Positions 43,864 through 53,557 of a stretch of 64,000 nt of DNA are shown piece after piece; positions within the stretch are counted from its first letter, which is position 1, and each line of letters starts with the position of its first letter. The position numbers and the translations under genes are program-made. Source of the DNA: Muribaculaceae bacterium (GTDB taxonomy: Bacteria > Bacteroidota > Bacteroidia > Bacteroidales > Muribaculaceae); contig JAFYYG010000001.1 of assembly GCA_017557625.1 (NCBI GenBank), positions 56,248-120,247 on the forward strand, in the 5' to 3' direction. The notes below the pieces were generated by a model, which made no database searches, was not told the origin of the DNA, and saw nothing but the letters and a program-made list of their open reading frames with translations.

Positions 43864-46647
43864 ATGAAGAAGATATTATTATTGCTGATTGTGGCAGCCT
43901 CGCTGTTTAGTGGCAACGGCAATCTGTGCCAAGCGCAAGAGGCGATTAAGCGTGAATATCGCGCCACATGGATGGCGACGGTGTGGCGCCTCGACTGGCC
44001 AAGTGTGGCAGGAACTTCATCGAGTGTGATTACCAAGCAGAAGCAGGAGCTAATCAACTACCTCGACAAACTCGAGGCAATGAACATGAATGCTGTGTGC
44101 CTTCAGGTGCGTTCCATGTGCGACGCATTCTACCAGTCGAGCTATGAGCCCTGGTCGAGCTATCTAACCGGCACACGTGGCGCGAACCCAGGTTGGGACC
44201 CATTGGCATTTGCCGTGGAGGAGTGCCACAAGCGCGGCATTGAGCTTCATGCCTGGGTGAATCCCTACCGCTGGGCTACCAGCAGCGCTGGATGGAGCAC
44301 TAGTCAAGACCAGCAGCTGATAAACGCTGGAATGCTATTAACCTACACCAGCGGTTCCACAGTCACAACCATTCTCAACCCCGGTTTGCAGCAGTCGATA
44401 GACCGCATTGTGAATGTGTGCAGAGAGCTTGCCGAGAACTACAACATTGACGGCATAATTTTCGACGACTATTTCTATCCCAGCGGCATACCCACCAACA
44501 GCAGTGCCGACGATTACCAACTGTGGCAGAACAGCGGCACATCGCTTAGTTTCGCCAACTGGCGCCGCGACAACGTGAACCGCATGGTGCAGGCGGTGTG
44601 GGACATGCTTCAGGAGACAAAGCCCGAGGTGCGTTTCGGCATCGGGCCCGCCGGTGTGGCGGGAACGGCATCGACTGGCGCGTCGGCTCACGGTGTGACT
44701 CCCTGCCCCACAGGCAGCGACTGGCAGTATAACGGCATCTTCAGCGACCCGTTGGCATGGCTTGACGACGGCACAATCGACTATATCTCACCTCAGCTTT
44801 ACTGGAAGACCAACCATTCTACCAACCCCTTCGGGCCGTTGACACAATGGTGGAGCTATGTGGCCAACCATTTTGGCCGTCACCACTTTGCCAGCCACAG
44901 CATCTCGTTCCTCACTTCGTCAAACACCCAAAGCGACTGGGCCGAGGTGGCCGCGCAAATCAGACTCTCTCGTCAGTACACCGAGAATAATGCGCCAGGA
45001 GTGAACATCTACTCGGCAAAAAACATCAACGGCGACAACGGTGGAGTGAGCGGCCTGGGCAACTACCTTGCCGCCAACGTGTTCCAGCACAAAGCGCTGT
45101 TACCCGCCGTGACATGGAAGGAGGCTACACCTCATGCCGCGCCAGCCAGCCTTAAACTCACCGGCAACCGCTTGTCGTGGGAAGCGCAGGACGGCGTTCT
45201 TGTGAAATATTCGGTTTACGCCATACCCACAACTGTTGATGACGAGGAAGCAATGACTGCATCGGGCGACGGCATCAAGAGCGACTATCTCATTGCCGTG
45301 AGCTACAACAACTACTATGTTGTGCCCGAGGCCTACCAGAGCGGTTATTACTATGCAGTGTGTGTGGTCGATGGCTTCGACAACGAGTGGCCTGCCGCTT
45401 TCACTGGCGAGGCCACTGGCTATGAGCCATTGATAGATATCGACACCTATGATGAGACTCAGGGCTATATCTTGACCAGCAACTGGATTCGCTCGGTTAA
45501 GCCTGAGTATGACAACATCACCTTCGAGAATAACGGTCTGTACCAGCGTGGTATGGCGGTGGGCAACGACAATGTGTATGTTACCCGTCGCAGTGCCAAC
45601 AGTGGCAGTGCCGATATCTTCCTTGACGTATATAGTAAATCTAACGGCAAGAAGCTCAAGACTTTGACGCTGGGTAGTGAGGCGCAGGTGGATTTCGCGC
45701 CAGTCAATGACGTGTTCACCGACGCCGTCGGCAACGTACTTGTGAGCAACCTCTCGCTCAACATCAAGACTACACCAATCTACATCTTCAAGGTTGACAC
45801 CGTCACAGGATCTGTCACCCAAAAGGCCTGTGTGAGCATGAGTGACTACACTTCGCGCATCGACCATTGCAACGTGCTGGGAAGCGTAGATGACACCGAG
45901 TTCACTGTGATGGCTGCCGCCGCCAGCGGCAATAACATCTACCAGTGGAAGGTGAGAAATGGCGCTACAGTCAGCAGCAGTTATACTTATATTGGTAATT
46001 TCTATCCCAGCAGTGCTTCAAACTTTGGAATTGCGCCTCGCATTTACCCCATGAGCGCAACCAGTGCATGGGTTAAGGGTGCTAATGTCCAACTCACACG
46101 TTACGACCTCAGCACAGGCAATATCACCGACAACTTTGCCAGCAATACTGCTATTCAGGCAGAAGGTCTAAATGCTAACGGAGCCGCGTTCTTTGAATGG
46201 GACGGCAAGCATTTCATGACCTATGCCACTGCCGACAACGGCAGCAGCAACGGATTTCAGTTCGCCTTGGCTGTAAATGGCGAGGATGACGGCATTGCTG
46301 GAATGAGCAAGTTGTGGAAGTTCCCTGCACAGGGTATTGGTGATGTTTACAGTCAGACTTGGAGTGCTCCATGCGTGGCGCAAGTCAAAGCCGACGGCAC
46401 TGGCGTTGACCTTTACTACTATGTGCCAGGATGCGGACTTGCAAGCTACACTCTGTCAAAATCAGCACAGCAGTTGATAGGTGATGTGAACTGCGATGGC
46501 AACGTCACCACAGCCGATGTCACAGCCATTTACAACTATCTGCTCAACGGCGACACTACCTTCTTCGCCACCAGCGACGTGGACGGTGACGGATTTATCA
46601 CAACCACCGATATCACTATAATCTACAATATCCTGCTCGGAAATTAA
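43864..46647 (+). CDS. Secreted GHL10-like (DUF187) protein, dockerin-tagged paralogue
   Basis: A 927-residue paralogue of the preceding protein. Signal peptide 1-24 (MKKILLLLIVAASLFSG...CQAQ). The GHL10 domain (about 29-395) is strongly alike: REYRATWMATVWRLDWPS, NAVCLQVRSMCDAFYQSS, HAWVNPYRW, DGIIFDDYFYPS. It has only one fibronectin III-like domain (about 415-515) before the propeller-like region (about 520-868), explaining its shorter length. The dockerin (871-927, GDVNCDGNVTTADVTAIYNY, then SDVDGDGFITTTDIT) is of the protease type, unlike that of its paralogue, so the tail has been swapped. No terminator separates the two genes, and they are probably one operon. Confidence 0.87.
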   Translation: MKKILLLLIVAASLFSGNGNLCQAQEAIKREYRATWMATVWRLDWPSVAGTSSSVITKQKQELINYLDKLEAMNMNAVCLQVRSMCDAFYQSSYEPWSSYLTGTRGANPGWDPLAFAVEECHKRGIELHAWVNPYRWATSSAGWSTSQDQQLINAGMLLTYTSGSTVTTILNPGLQQSIDRIVNVCRELAENYNIDGIIFDDYFYPSGIPTNSSADDYQLWQNSGTSLSFANWRRDNVNRMVQAVWDMLQETKPEVRFGIGPAGVAGTASTGASAHGVTPCPTGSDWQYNGIFSDPLAWLDDGTIDYISPQLYWKTNHSTNPFGPLTQWWSYVANHFGRHHFASHSISFLTSSNTQSDWAEVAAQIRLSRQYTENNAPGVNIYSAKNINGDNGGVSGLGNYLAANVFQHKALLPAVTWKEATPHAAPASLKLTGNRLSWEAQDGVLVKYSVYAIPTTVDDEEAMTASGDGIKSDYLIAVSYNNYYVVPEAYQSGYYYAVCVVDGFDNEWPAAFTGEATGYEPLIDIDTYDETQGYILTSNWIRSVKPEYDNITFENNGLYQRGMAVGNDNVYVTRRSANSGSADIFLDVYSKSNGKKLKTLTLGSEAQVDFAPVNDVFTDAVGNVLVSNLSLNIKTTPIYIFKVDTVTGSVTQKACVSMSDYTSRIDHCNVLGSVDDTEFTVMAAAASGNNIYQWKVRNGATVSSSYTYIGNFYPSSASNFGIAPRIYPMSATSAWVKGANVQLTRYDLSTGNITDNFASNTAIQAEGLNANGAAFFEWDGKHFMTYATADNGSSNGFQFALAVNGEDDGIAGMSKLWKFPAQGIGDVYSQTWSAPCVAQVKADGTGVDLYYYVPGCGLASYTLSKSAQQLIGDVNCDGNVTTADVTAIYNYLLNGDTTFFATSDVDGDGFITTTDITIIYNILLGN

Positions 46648-47242
46648 CACAGAATGCGGAATCGGGCTGATGCCTGGTTTTTAAAGACGATTAAGGACAA
46701 TCAATATTAACGCTTCGCATGGGGGAATTACTGACAATTCCTCCATGCTGGTTTTATGTCTGCGGAGTTACGCCATGCGGGCGAAAATATGGAGCCTAAC
46801 GACTCTATATTTTTAATGGTGCTTCGCACTAAAATTTTATTATAAAATGATTTTAGCGCCCTTAGGCACAATGACAATTTTAGCACGAAGTGCTCCAATT
46901 TCCACTCCTGTGCAAGGATTGGCAGATTACAAGTTTTTATCGCAGTGCCCACAAGCAAAAACAAAGAGCGGTTATTGGCTATTATGCTAGGAACCGCTAT
47001 TCATGATCAGTGAAAAATGGATGATGTTTAATATTTTTACATTTTGTTGAGATTAATTTTGGCACTATGAAGTGTTATCTTTGCAAGCGTGAATTCTAGT
47101 ATTAATGTTAAAATCTTTTGTTGCAGATTGTCTATTTAATCAGTAATTTTGCAAACGCTAAGAATAAATTCATCGGCAATCATGCTGAAAGTAATATAAG
47201 GTTTTAATTCACAAAGTAATATTTCCATAAATATTTTTTTGT
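46648..47242. other. Gene-free spacer with hairpin repeat
   Basis: It holds the hairpin repeat at 46682-46757 and an inverted repeat (GTGCTTCGCACTAAAATT at 46819, AATTTTAGCACGAAGTGC at 46876). TATCTTTG at 47076-47083 could serve the small gene at 47243. No gene is seen. Confidence 0.55.
46682..46757 (+). repeat. Hairpin-bearing intergenic repeat, copy 2
   Basis: Matches 15371-15442 through AAGGAC..AT..AATATT..ACGCT and GGGGGAATTAC.GACAATTCC to GCTGGTTTTA. The stem GCATGGGGGAATT/AATTCCTCCATGC keeps pairing, with one compensated pair and one G-U pair relative to copy 1. Confidence 0.7.
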
Positions 47243-47464
47243 ATGAAAGTAAGTGTTCAAGTTGTCGAGCAAGCAATAAGCAGTGAACGATGCAAGTTCT
47301 GCGGCAGGCAGCACAGCGTAAAATTTGAAGGAGGCAACGATCCAGTGAACCCTGCTTTTGCCTACTCATTTTCTAATGACGCATGCGAAGAGTTTAAGAA
47401 TGCAGTAAAGGCTTTTGTCGCAAAGAAATTCGCCGATGCAGGATTTCCAGTGACTATACTTTGA
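47243..47464 (+). CDS. Small hypothetical protein with a CxxC motif
   Basis: A 73-residue protein that I do not recognise. It has a CKFCGRQH segment (residues 17-24), which could bind metal, an aromatic/asparagine-rich middle and a basic amphipathic helix (EEFKNAVKAFVAKKFADAGF). There is no signal peptide. It begins a run of small AT-rich genes at 47243-50019 unlike the flanking large secreted proteins. Coding status is plausible but unproven. Confidence 0.5.
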   Translation: MKVSVQVVEQAISSERCKFCGRQHSVKFEGGNDPVNPAFAYSFSNDACEEFKNAVKAFVAKKFADAGFPVTIL

Positions 47465-47512
47465 CAAGGCAAAGCTATAATACAGATTTATTAACGACTT
47501 TATCTTTTAACA

Positions 47513-47740
47513 ATGGGCAACGACATAAAGAAAGCTATACTCGCAAAAGTCAATCATGACATGCGAGAACGAGACAAATCGGTGCAGGCGATTTGGTATG
47601 CAATGGAAGGCAAGCTTCTCACCGAGCAAGATAGATTGTATCATATGGGTATAAAGGTCGAGGTTGAGGAGTTGTTGAAAGATGTTAGTGGTTTAATAAA
47701 CGAAACATTAAGTTCATTACAACAATCATTCAAGGTATAA
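47513..47740 (+). CDS. Small helical hypothetical protein
   Basis: A 75-residue charged, mostly helical protein (MGNDIKKAILAKVNHDMRER to INETLSSLQQSFKV) of unknown function without a signal peptide. Its stop lies 7 bp before the next start at 47748, so the two are probably co-transcribed and may act together. Confidence 0.55.
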   Translation: MGNDIKKAILAKVNHDMRERDKSVQAIWYAMEGKLLTEQDRLYHMGIKVEVEELLKDVSGLINETLSSLQQSFKV

Positions 47741-47747
47741 TAGAATT

Positions 47748-49106
47748 ATGGCACTATCAAGAAAAGAATTGAATAACATTAAGTTGCCTCTCTCGGATGA
47801 GGATTACGTGAGACTTCATGAAGAGGAAGTTAGTACTAACTATGAAGTGTGGAAGAATGCCGAGCTTAAGCTACGACTGCATTACGTTCTAAAATACATA
47901 GAATGCTATGATGAAAGGTTTCCTGGTAACCATGTCGAAGTTGAGCACATGAGATGGACTGCACCATTGACAAAAGACGAAAGAGATTTACTGAAGAAAT
48001 CAAGCATTCCTGTATTGACAAAGAATGAAGCAGAAAAGATCAAACTTCCTCTCTCTGATGAGGATTATATAAAATTGCGTGCCTTTGAGGATGCTGACCA
48101 ATACTTAACGTTGTGCAGTTACAAAGAATTGGAACAAGCATATAATGCTAAAGCCGCAAATTTCTTTGACAAAAGATATCCGGGTAATGATATTTCCATA
48201 GTTGAAATTTCATGGGAAAAACCCGACTGGCTCACGCTGAACACCGTTGACGAAATAAAAGACCCCCTCACAAAGAAAGTCGCCATGAAAGCCCTGATTG
48301 AACATCATATTGAATATCCCAATGGGCCTATTGATGAATATCGGTTGAACAAGTTGTTTAAGCGGTTGGAAGAAAACGAATCCACTTTCTCCAAAACTAA
48401 AATCCCTAACTCGAAGTTGCTGTCTTACGGCTTTCAGATGGCATTCTATCACATAGAGGCAGGGAGAAGAGATTTTCTATCCTTCGCCGAAGCCATGGAT
48501 AAAGACATCGGGCATTTTATACTACCATATCTTAGGTCGTTCTACAATGGAGCTCGTGATATGATGCTGGACTGCGGCACCGAGGAAGAGAAAAAAATGG
48601 CAGCCGAGATGGATGATTACTACACAATTGAAAAAGTGATTGACGAAATAAAGAATGATTCTATCACTAATGACGATGATTATGATGATGAAGAAGAATC
48701 AGACAACACGTTAGCATATATGGGTATTGAAGACAAGAAATCGAAGGAACGTGAGGAAATTGAAAGGGCTGGCTTTGAACTCATTAAGGACAGCGACGGA
48801 ATAGATTGTGGACAGTAGGCGTATGAGCTGATAAAAGCATATCCACATGAGGTTATAGATGAGTTCGGATCAAACCCTCTCGAAGTCGGAGGACTTATAG
48901 AAGAAATGTGGGCCATCGACGAATACGAAGACCCTGATAGCGGACTCACAATGAGATGGCCAGATTGGGCTACTTTTTTCAGTACGGATGTTGCAAAGAG
49001 TGTATATGAAGAACTAGTAGAGAAACATCGAAAATGTCAAAAATACGAATCTCGAGTTGAAGAACTCGAAAACAAGTTAGGAGAGCTGAAAAGATTTCTT
49101 GAATAA
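47748..49106 (+). pseudogene. Hypothetical protein interrupted by an in-frame TAG
   Basis: The frame opened at 47748 runs 356 codons to a TAG at 48816-48818, then stays open in the same frame to the TAA at 49104-49106, giving a 452-codon reading frame across the stop. The sequence after the TAG (AYELIKAYPHEVIDEFG... to a C-terminal coiled-coil VEELENKLGELKRFLE) continues naturally from before it, so TAG most likely replaced a sense codon; CAG (Gln) is one transition away. Residues about 7-90 and 97-160 are an internal duplication (KLPLSDEDYVRLHEEE and KLPLSDEDYIKLRAFE; ERFPGNHVEVEHMRW and KRYPGNDISIVEISW). No known domain is recognised. It could be a pseudogene, a sequencing error or a truncated protein of 356 residues. 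Confidence 0.65.
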
Positions 49107-49172
49107 TTTTATCAAATCAACTTAATATAAGTATCTCTGATGCATAATAGTAAACATTACAATAATTAAGAA

Positions 49173-49688
49173 ATGACAGGGTATATCATTGGGCTTGTAT
49201 TAGGAGTATTATTATTCTTAATGCAAAATTTCAAACTAACATCGTTTAGTTTTAGAGTATTGTTCCTTATTCTTACTGTTGCCTTTATGTGGGGCATCAG
49301 TTACGCGAATTTGAACTATTGGAATATTGTCATTATTCCTATAGGAGTAACTGTTCTATGTTTCATCTCAGCTTTTATCTTTCCATATGGAGCTAAATCC
49401 GCTATCACAGAATATGAGACCCTAAAAGGTCGCAATTATTTTGCAGAACTAAAAGATAACGATAAAATTGGAAAAATTGAGCCTCCAATGTTTAAGCAAA
49501 CTTACGACAGGATTTTGGCTGGTATTTTAACACAGATTGTTAGTTCTCAATCAGAGTTGCAAGAACTAGGCAATCTTTTATACAGCGAAAAATTCTACCC
49601 GATAAGTTCTCACACTAAAATTGAAGTATTGCAACATATTCGTCAATCTATTGAAATTGTTGCAAGATCTTCGCGCCATACTAATTAA
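49173..49688 (+). CDS. Small integral membrane protein of unknown function
   Basis: A 171-residue protein with three hydrophobic segments in the first half (about 3-17, 27-45 and 50-70), then a soluble, helical C-terminal half (about 75-171) ending in QHIRQSIEIVARSSRHTN. I do not recognise a family. It stands in the block of small AT-rich genes, 66 bp after the interrupted gene. A role together with those neighbours is possible but unsupported. Confidence 0.6.
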   Translation: MTGYIIGLVLGVLLFLMQNFKLTSFSFRVLFLILTVAFMWGISYANLNYWNIVIIPIGVTVLCFISAFIFPYGAKSAITEYETLKGRNYFAELKDNDKIGKIEPPMFKQTYDRILAGILTQIVSSQSELQELGNLLYSEKFYPISSHTKIEVLQHIRQSIEIVARSSRHTN

Positions 49689-49693
49689 TTCAA

Positions 49694-50019
49694 ATGAAAG
49701 CCGAACAAAATATTGAGCACATTTTTAATGTATATGTTTCAGTTATGTCTATTCACGAAGAAGCGACAAGAAATATCAATGAGATAAACAAAGATATTGA
49801 GGTGTGACTGAAGAGAACAATATGAATCTCTTAGGTGATATCGGTTGCTGGTTCAGGAGCAACGATTAGTATATCATCAAGAATTATTTGCTTCATAAAG
49901 GTGATGAGGAGGAGTGGCTTCTTGATGACTATGTGCTTGAAGCATTTCAATTAAGCACTAAATGGGAGTCAATTTATGAGCCAGAAGATGAATATTGGGA
50001 GGACACAGATGAAGTCTAA
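49694..50019 (+). pseudogene. Broken small gene (frameshift plus in-frame TAG)
   Basis: It starts MKAEQNIEHIFNVYVSVMSI and stops at TGA 49805-49807. Dropping one GT from the GTGT at the stop restores the reading into TEENNMNLLGDIGCWFRSND, then a TAG, then YIIKNYLLHKGDEEEWLLDD.. to ...EYWEDTDEV and TAA at 50017-50019. The combined reading gives one coherent acidic protein of about 107 residues. It would need both a 2-nt frameshift and a stop codon to be corrected. The family is not recognised. Confidence 0.55.
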
Positions 50020-50446
50020 AAAATGATGAAAATGTTGACAGGAAGAAGTTGCTCTCTTTGATGATTTAATGTTTAATAGCTCTGTTGTAATGAAAGGTTA
50101 AACTGAACAAGCATCAGTTGTTTTTTGGACACAAACTCTCTTTTTTTTCTGTCTTAAATTCAAATGACCAATTTGGGTTTAACTTAAAACTGTTAATATT
50201 TTTGTGGTTTGAGGTTGATTGCCCCCATTCGTGTTAAGGATGGTAAAAAATAGTAGTTAATGCTAAAAATTCAAAAAATTGTGAATTTTCTTGTTTTTTA
50301 TTAATGTGTATTCAAAATAAATGCTTAAGTTTGTAAATTGAAATAATTCGTGTCAAAAGTGCGTTACATTGCACTGCTGATTATCAAAAAATAAACCTTA
50401 TAAGGAAACATAAAAACAATACAATATAAACAAACATTAAGTAATT
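50020..50446. other. AT-rich spacer with the SusC operon promoter
   Basis: No gene is seen. It holds the candidate promoter at 50173-50204 and a second TAAGTTTG at 50326-50333. The long leader of 110-240 nt before the SusC start could hold a regulatory RNA element, but I identify none. Confidence 0.5.
50173..50204 (+). promoter_or_regulatory. Candidate promoter of the SusC/D operon
   Basis: TTTG at 50172-50175, 21 bp, TATTTTTG at 50197-50204, about 240 nt before the SusC start. Confidence 0.4.
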
Positions 50447-53400
50447 ATGAGAAAACAGCTACTCCTACTGTTATTTTCGGTCATTGCGATGACGGGCTAT
50501 GCCCGCATTGTGACGGGAGTTGTTACCCAGAAGAGCGACGGAGAGACCGTAATCGGTGCCTCGGTCCAGGTGAAGGGTACTTCTCGCGGCACAGCCACCG
50601 ACCTTGACGGAAAATACTCTATTGAGGTCAACGATGGAGAAATTCTCGAGATCTCTTATGTGGGAATGAACCCCGTCTCAATCAAGGTTGCCGGCCAAAA
50701 GGTCATCAACGTTGAGCTGGAGGACAATTCCCAAGTGCTACAAGAAGTTGTTGTGACCGCTTACGGTCAGACTCAGGAGAAGAAAAAGCTGAACTTCGCT
50801 GTTCAGTCACTGAGTTCCGACCAGGTGACCGCCGGTGGATCGAGCAACTTTGCCAACTCCCTTCAGGGAAAGGTTGCCGGCTTGCAGGTGGCTACCGGTG
50901 GTGGCTCTCCCAACTCCTCAACCCAGCTCATCATCCGCGCTATCAGTTCGGTCAACAACTCTCAGAGCAACGAGCCTCTGATGGTGGTTGACGGTGTGGC
51001 GATACGCGGTAAAGGCTCCACACTTGCCGACATCAACCCCGACGACATCGAGACGATGAGCGTCCTGAAAGGTGCCGCCGCCAGTGCGCTTTATGGACAG
51101 GAGGGTGCCAACGGTGTAATCCTCATCACCACCAAGAGCGGTAGCAAAGACGGCACAATCAAGGTCAATGCCAGCGCTACTGTTGAAATCAGCAACTGTA
51201 TGCGTGTGCCTAAATTGCAGAGCTTGTTCAGCCCAGGCTCTAAGGGTTTCTACAAGGAGAACAGCGGTGGCGGCGGCTGGGGACCATACATCCAGCCTGA
51301 AGAGACCGTGTATGACAACTTGGGCGACTTCCTCGGCACCGGCCTGCTGCAGAAGTACAGTGTGAGCGTTAGTGGTGGTACCGAGAAGTTCAACTCCTAC
51401 GCCTCAGTAGCCTACACCCGCCATCAGGGTGTTGTTCCCAAAGACTACAAGAATCAGATTACTGCATTCCTCAAGGGTATGTACAAGCCATCTGAACAAG
51501 TGACTATCCAGTTGTCACTCAACTTCATCGACTCAAGGGCACGTGGCTTCGGCAACTCGATGTCAACAATCTACAACTGGGGCCGCAACTTCAATATGGC
51601 CGACTACATCACCGCCGACGGTACCGTGAACTGGGCTAACCGCTACGACCGCTGGGACCTGCTGCTCGACACCGAGCGTATCGGTGCAACAGTGTCGCCT
51701 TACTACGGCCGCTACCTCGACAAGAGTTTGACCGAGAGCAACCGCTTCATGCTCAACGGACAGATAGCCTACGAGCCTATCAAGGGCCTTGTGTTCACTG
51801 GCAAGCTAGGATATGACAAGGGCTACACCCTGTATGACGCCTACACAGTGCCCCGCCTCTACGAGTCCGACTTCGTGGACATCAACAATGAAGAGGTGCA
51901 GACAGTGCTTGCCGCCAACAAGTCGCGCTTGGGAGAATATGCCTTCCAACCCTCACGTGGCGAGCAGATCACAGCTCAATTCTTTGCCAACTATGCCCAC
52001 ACCTTTGCTGAGGACTTCAACATCAATATCTTTTACGGTATGGAATATACCAAGTACAAAGGCATCGAGGGCAGCTTTGGCGCCTATGACTTCATCCTTA
52101 CCGACTCGCACAGTGCTGCCGACGGCTTCTACAGCTGGCAGAACATTGACCCCGAGACCTATCTCGAGCATGGCATGAGCCTCTATCACTCCAGCCGCGA
52201 CAAGTATGGTTACTTCGGTGAGGTTCGTTTCGACTATAAGGGCATCGCCCAGATTTCAGGAACCTGGCGTCATGACGGTGCTTCGCAGTTCAAGCAGAAC
52301 TACAAGACCAGCTACTTCTATCCTTCGGTAACTGCTGGTGTCATCTTCAGCGAGCTGTTCCATCTCACCAACAATTGGTTCAGCTACGGTAAGCTGCGCG
52401 GAAACTGGGCGAAGGTGGGTAAGACAAGTCCCGCTTATCTGTTTACCGACACCTATAAGCGCTGGACCACTTTCCCCGACCCAGGTTACGGTATCGACCC
52501 GACCACTTCTCGCGCCACAGTGCTCGAGCCTGAGATGACCAACTCTTGGGAGATTGGTGCCGACCTGCGATTCTTCAACAGTCGCACACGCCTCGATGTG
52601 GCTTACTACTCAACCTCTGTTGACAACCAGATTGTGAGCGTGCGCGTGTCGCCAGCTTCGGGTACCATTCTCCAGACCCGTAATGAGGGAACCATCGAGA
52701 ACCACGGTGTGGAGCTGTCGCTGCAACAAGACATTATCCGCACTCACGACATCGATTGGACCGCCACTCTCAACTACTCGTTCAACCGCGGACGTGTCAA
52801 GAAGCTTCCCGACGATGTGATTGAGATTCAGGGAACACAGTATGGCGACATCTTCCCGGTTGCCCGCCTCAACGGTTCTTCTACCGGTCTCTCGGGTAAG
52901 GACTATATGCGTGACCCCGACGGCAACGTGATTTGCAACAGCGATGGTTATCCAATCATCGATGCACAGAAGGGTATTTACATTGGTAACCGTGAGCCCG
53001 ACTTCCTGCTCGGTCTCGGTTCCAACTTCCGCTATAAAGGATTCTCGGCATCGTTCCTCTTTGACTGCCGCAAGGGTGGCGATGTCGCCAACGTGACAGG
53101 CCGCAGCCTTATCACCAACGGCATGAATCACCTATATGACAAGTATCGCAATCGCGAGATTATCTTCAAGGGTGTGGTTGACAACGGTGACGGCACTTAC
53201 TCGCCCAACACCACTCCTATCATCCTTGACCAGAACTTCATCGCGACATACTACAGCACCGTTTCTTCAAACTTCATCGAAGACGGTTCCTACATACGCC
53301 TGAGCTATGTGACCTTGGGATACGACTTCACCAGTCTGCTCAAGCCCAGCTGCCCGCTCAAGCACTTGAGCCTCAACTGCACTGGCCGCAACCTGTTCCT

Positions 53401-53533
53401 CCTGACAAAGTATAGCGGCAACGACCCCGCCATCATGGCAGGTGTTAGTGGAGGTACTGGTGGTATGGGTATCGACAACTACAACGTGCCATCCACTCGC
53501 AGCTTTAACTTCACTTTGAAGGCATCATTCTAA
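50447..53533 (+). CDS. SusC/RagA-type TonB-dependent outer-membrane transporter
   Basis: A 1028-residue TonB-dependent transporter. Signal peptide 1-19; an N-terminal carboxypeptidase-regulatory-like domain (about 21-95, VTGVVTQKSDGETVIGASVQ to YVGMNPVSI); TonB box-like EVVVTAYG near 100; a plug domain with the SusC signature (SLQGKVAGLQV, PLMVVDGVAI, IETMSVLKGAAASALYGQEG); then a beta-barrel ending in the aromatic RSFNFTLKASF. It imports a ligand, glycan or peptide, captured by its SusD partner, encoded 24 bp downstream. There is no hydrolase, sensor or sigma factor gene in the operon, so the ligand cannot be read from it. Confidence 0.95.
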   Translation: MRKQLLLLLFSVIAMTGYARIVTGVVTQKSDGETVIGASVQVKGTSRGTATDLDGKYSIEVNDGEILEISYVGMNPVSIKVAGQKVINVELEDNSQVLQEVVVTAYGQTQEKKKLNFAVQSLSSDQVTAGGSSNFANSLQGKVAGLQVATGGGSPNSSTQLIIRAISSVNNSQSNEPLMVVDGVAIRGKGSTLADINPDDIETMSVLKGAAASALYGQEGANGVILITTKSGSKDGTIKVNASATVEISNCMRVPKLQSLFSPGSKGFYKENSGGGGWGPYIQPEETVYDNLGDFLGTGLLQKYSVSVSGGTEKFNSYASVAYTRHQGVVPKDYKNQITAFLKGMYKPSEQVTIQLSLNFIDSRARGFGNSMSTIYNWGRNFNMADYITADGTVNWANRYDRWDLLLDTERIGATVSPYYGRYLDKSLTESNRFMLNGQIAYEPIKGLVFTGKLGYDKGYTLYDAYTVPRLYESDFVDINNEEVQTVLAANKSRLGEYAFQPSRGEQITAQFFANYAHTFAEDFNINIFYGMEYTKYKGIEGSFGAYDFILTDSHSAADGFYSWQNIDPETYLEHGMSLYHSSRDKYGYFGEVRFDYKGIAQISGTWRHDGASQFKQNYKTSYFYPSVTAGVIFSELFHLTNNWFSYGKLRGNWAKVGKTSPAYLFTDTYKRWTTFPDPGYGIDPTTSRATVLEPEMTNSWEIGADLRFFNSRTRLDVAYYSTSVDNQIVSVRVSPASGTILQTRNEGTIENHGVELSLQQDIIRTHDIDWTATLNYSFNRGRVKKLPDDVIEIQGTQYGDIFPVARLNGSSTGLSGKDYMRDPDGNVICNSDGYPIIDAQKGIYIGNREPDFLLGLGSNFRYKGFSASFLFDCRKGGDVANVTGRSLITNGMNHLYDKYRNREIIFKGVVDNGDGTYSPNTTPIILDQNFIATYYSTVSSNFIEDGSYIRLSYVTLGYDFTSLLKPSCPLKHLSLNCTGRNLFLLTKYSGNDPAIMAGVSGGTGGMGIDNYNVPSTRSFNFTLKASF

Positions 53534-53557
53534 TCACACTTGTAAAAAATAGAAATC

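Noticed and set aside
7749-46647. A true cellulosome locus
   Set aside because: There is no scaffoldin, cohesin or cellulase. The tagged proteins are mainly proteases and unknown binding proteins.
47748-50019. A functional stop-codon-recoded phage segment
   Set aside because: Only two TAGs are involved, one beside a frameshift, and no phage structural or replication gene is present. Gene decay is simpler; kept only as a low-probability alternative.
50205-50446. A riboswitch in the long leader of the SusC gene
   Set aside because: The leader is AT-rich, and I could not find a conserved aptamer core or a leader terminator.
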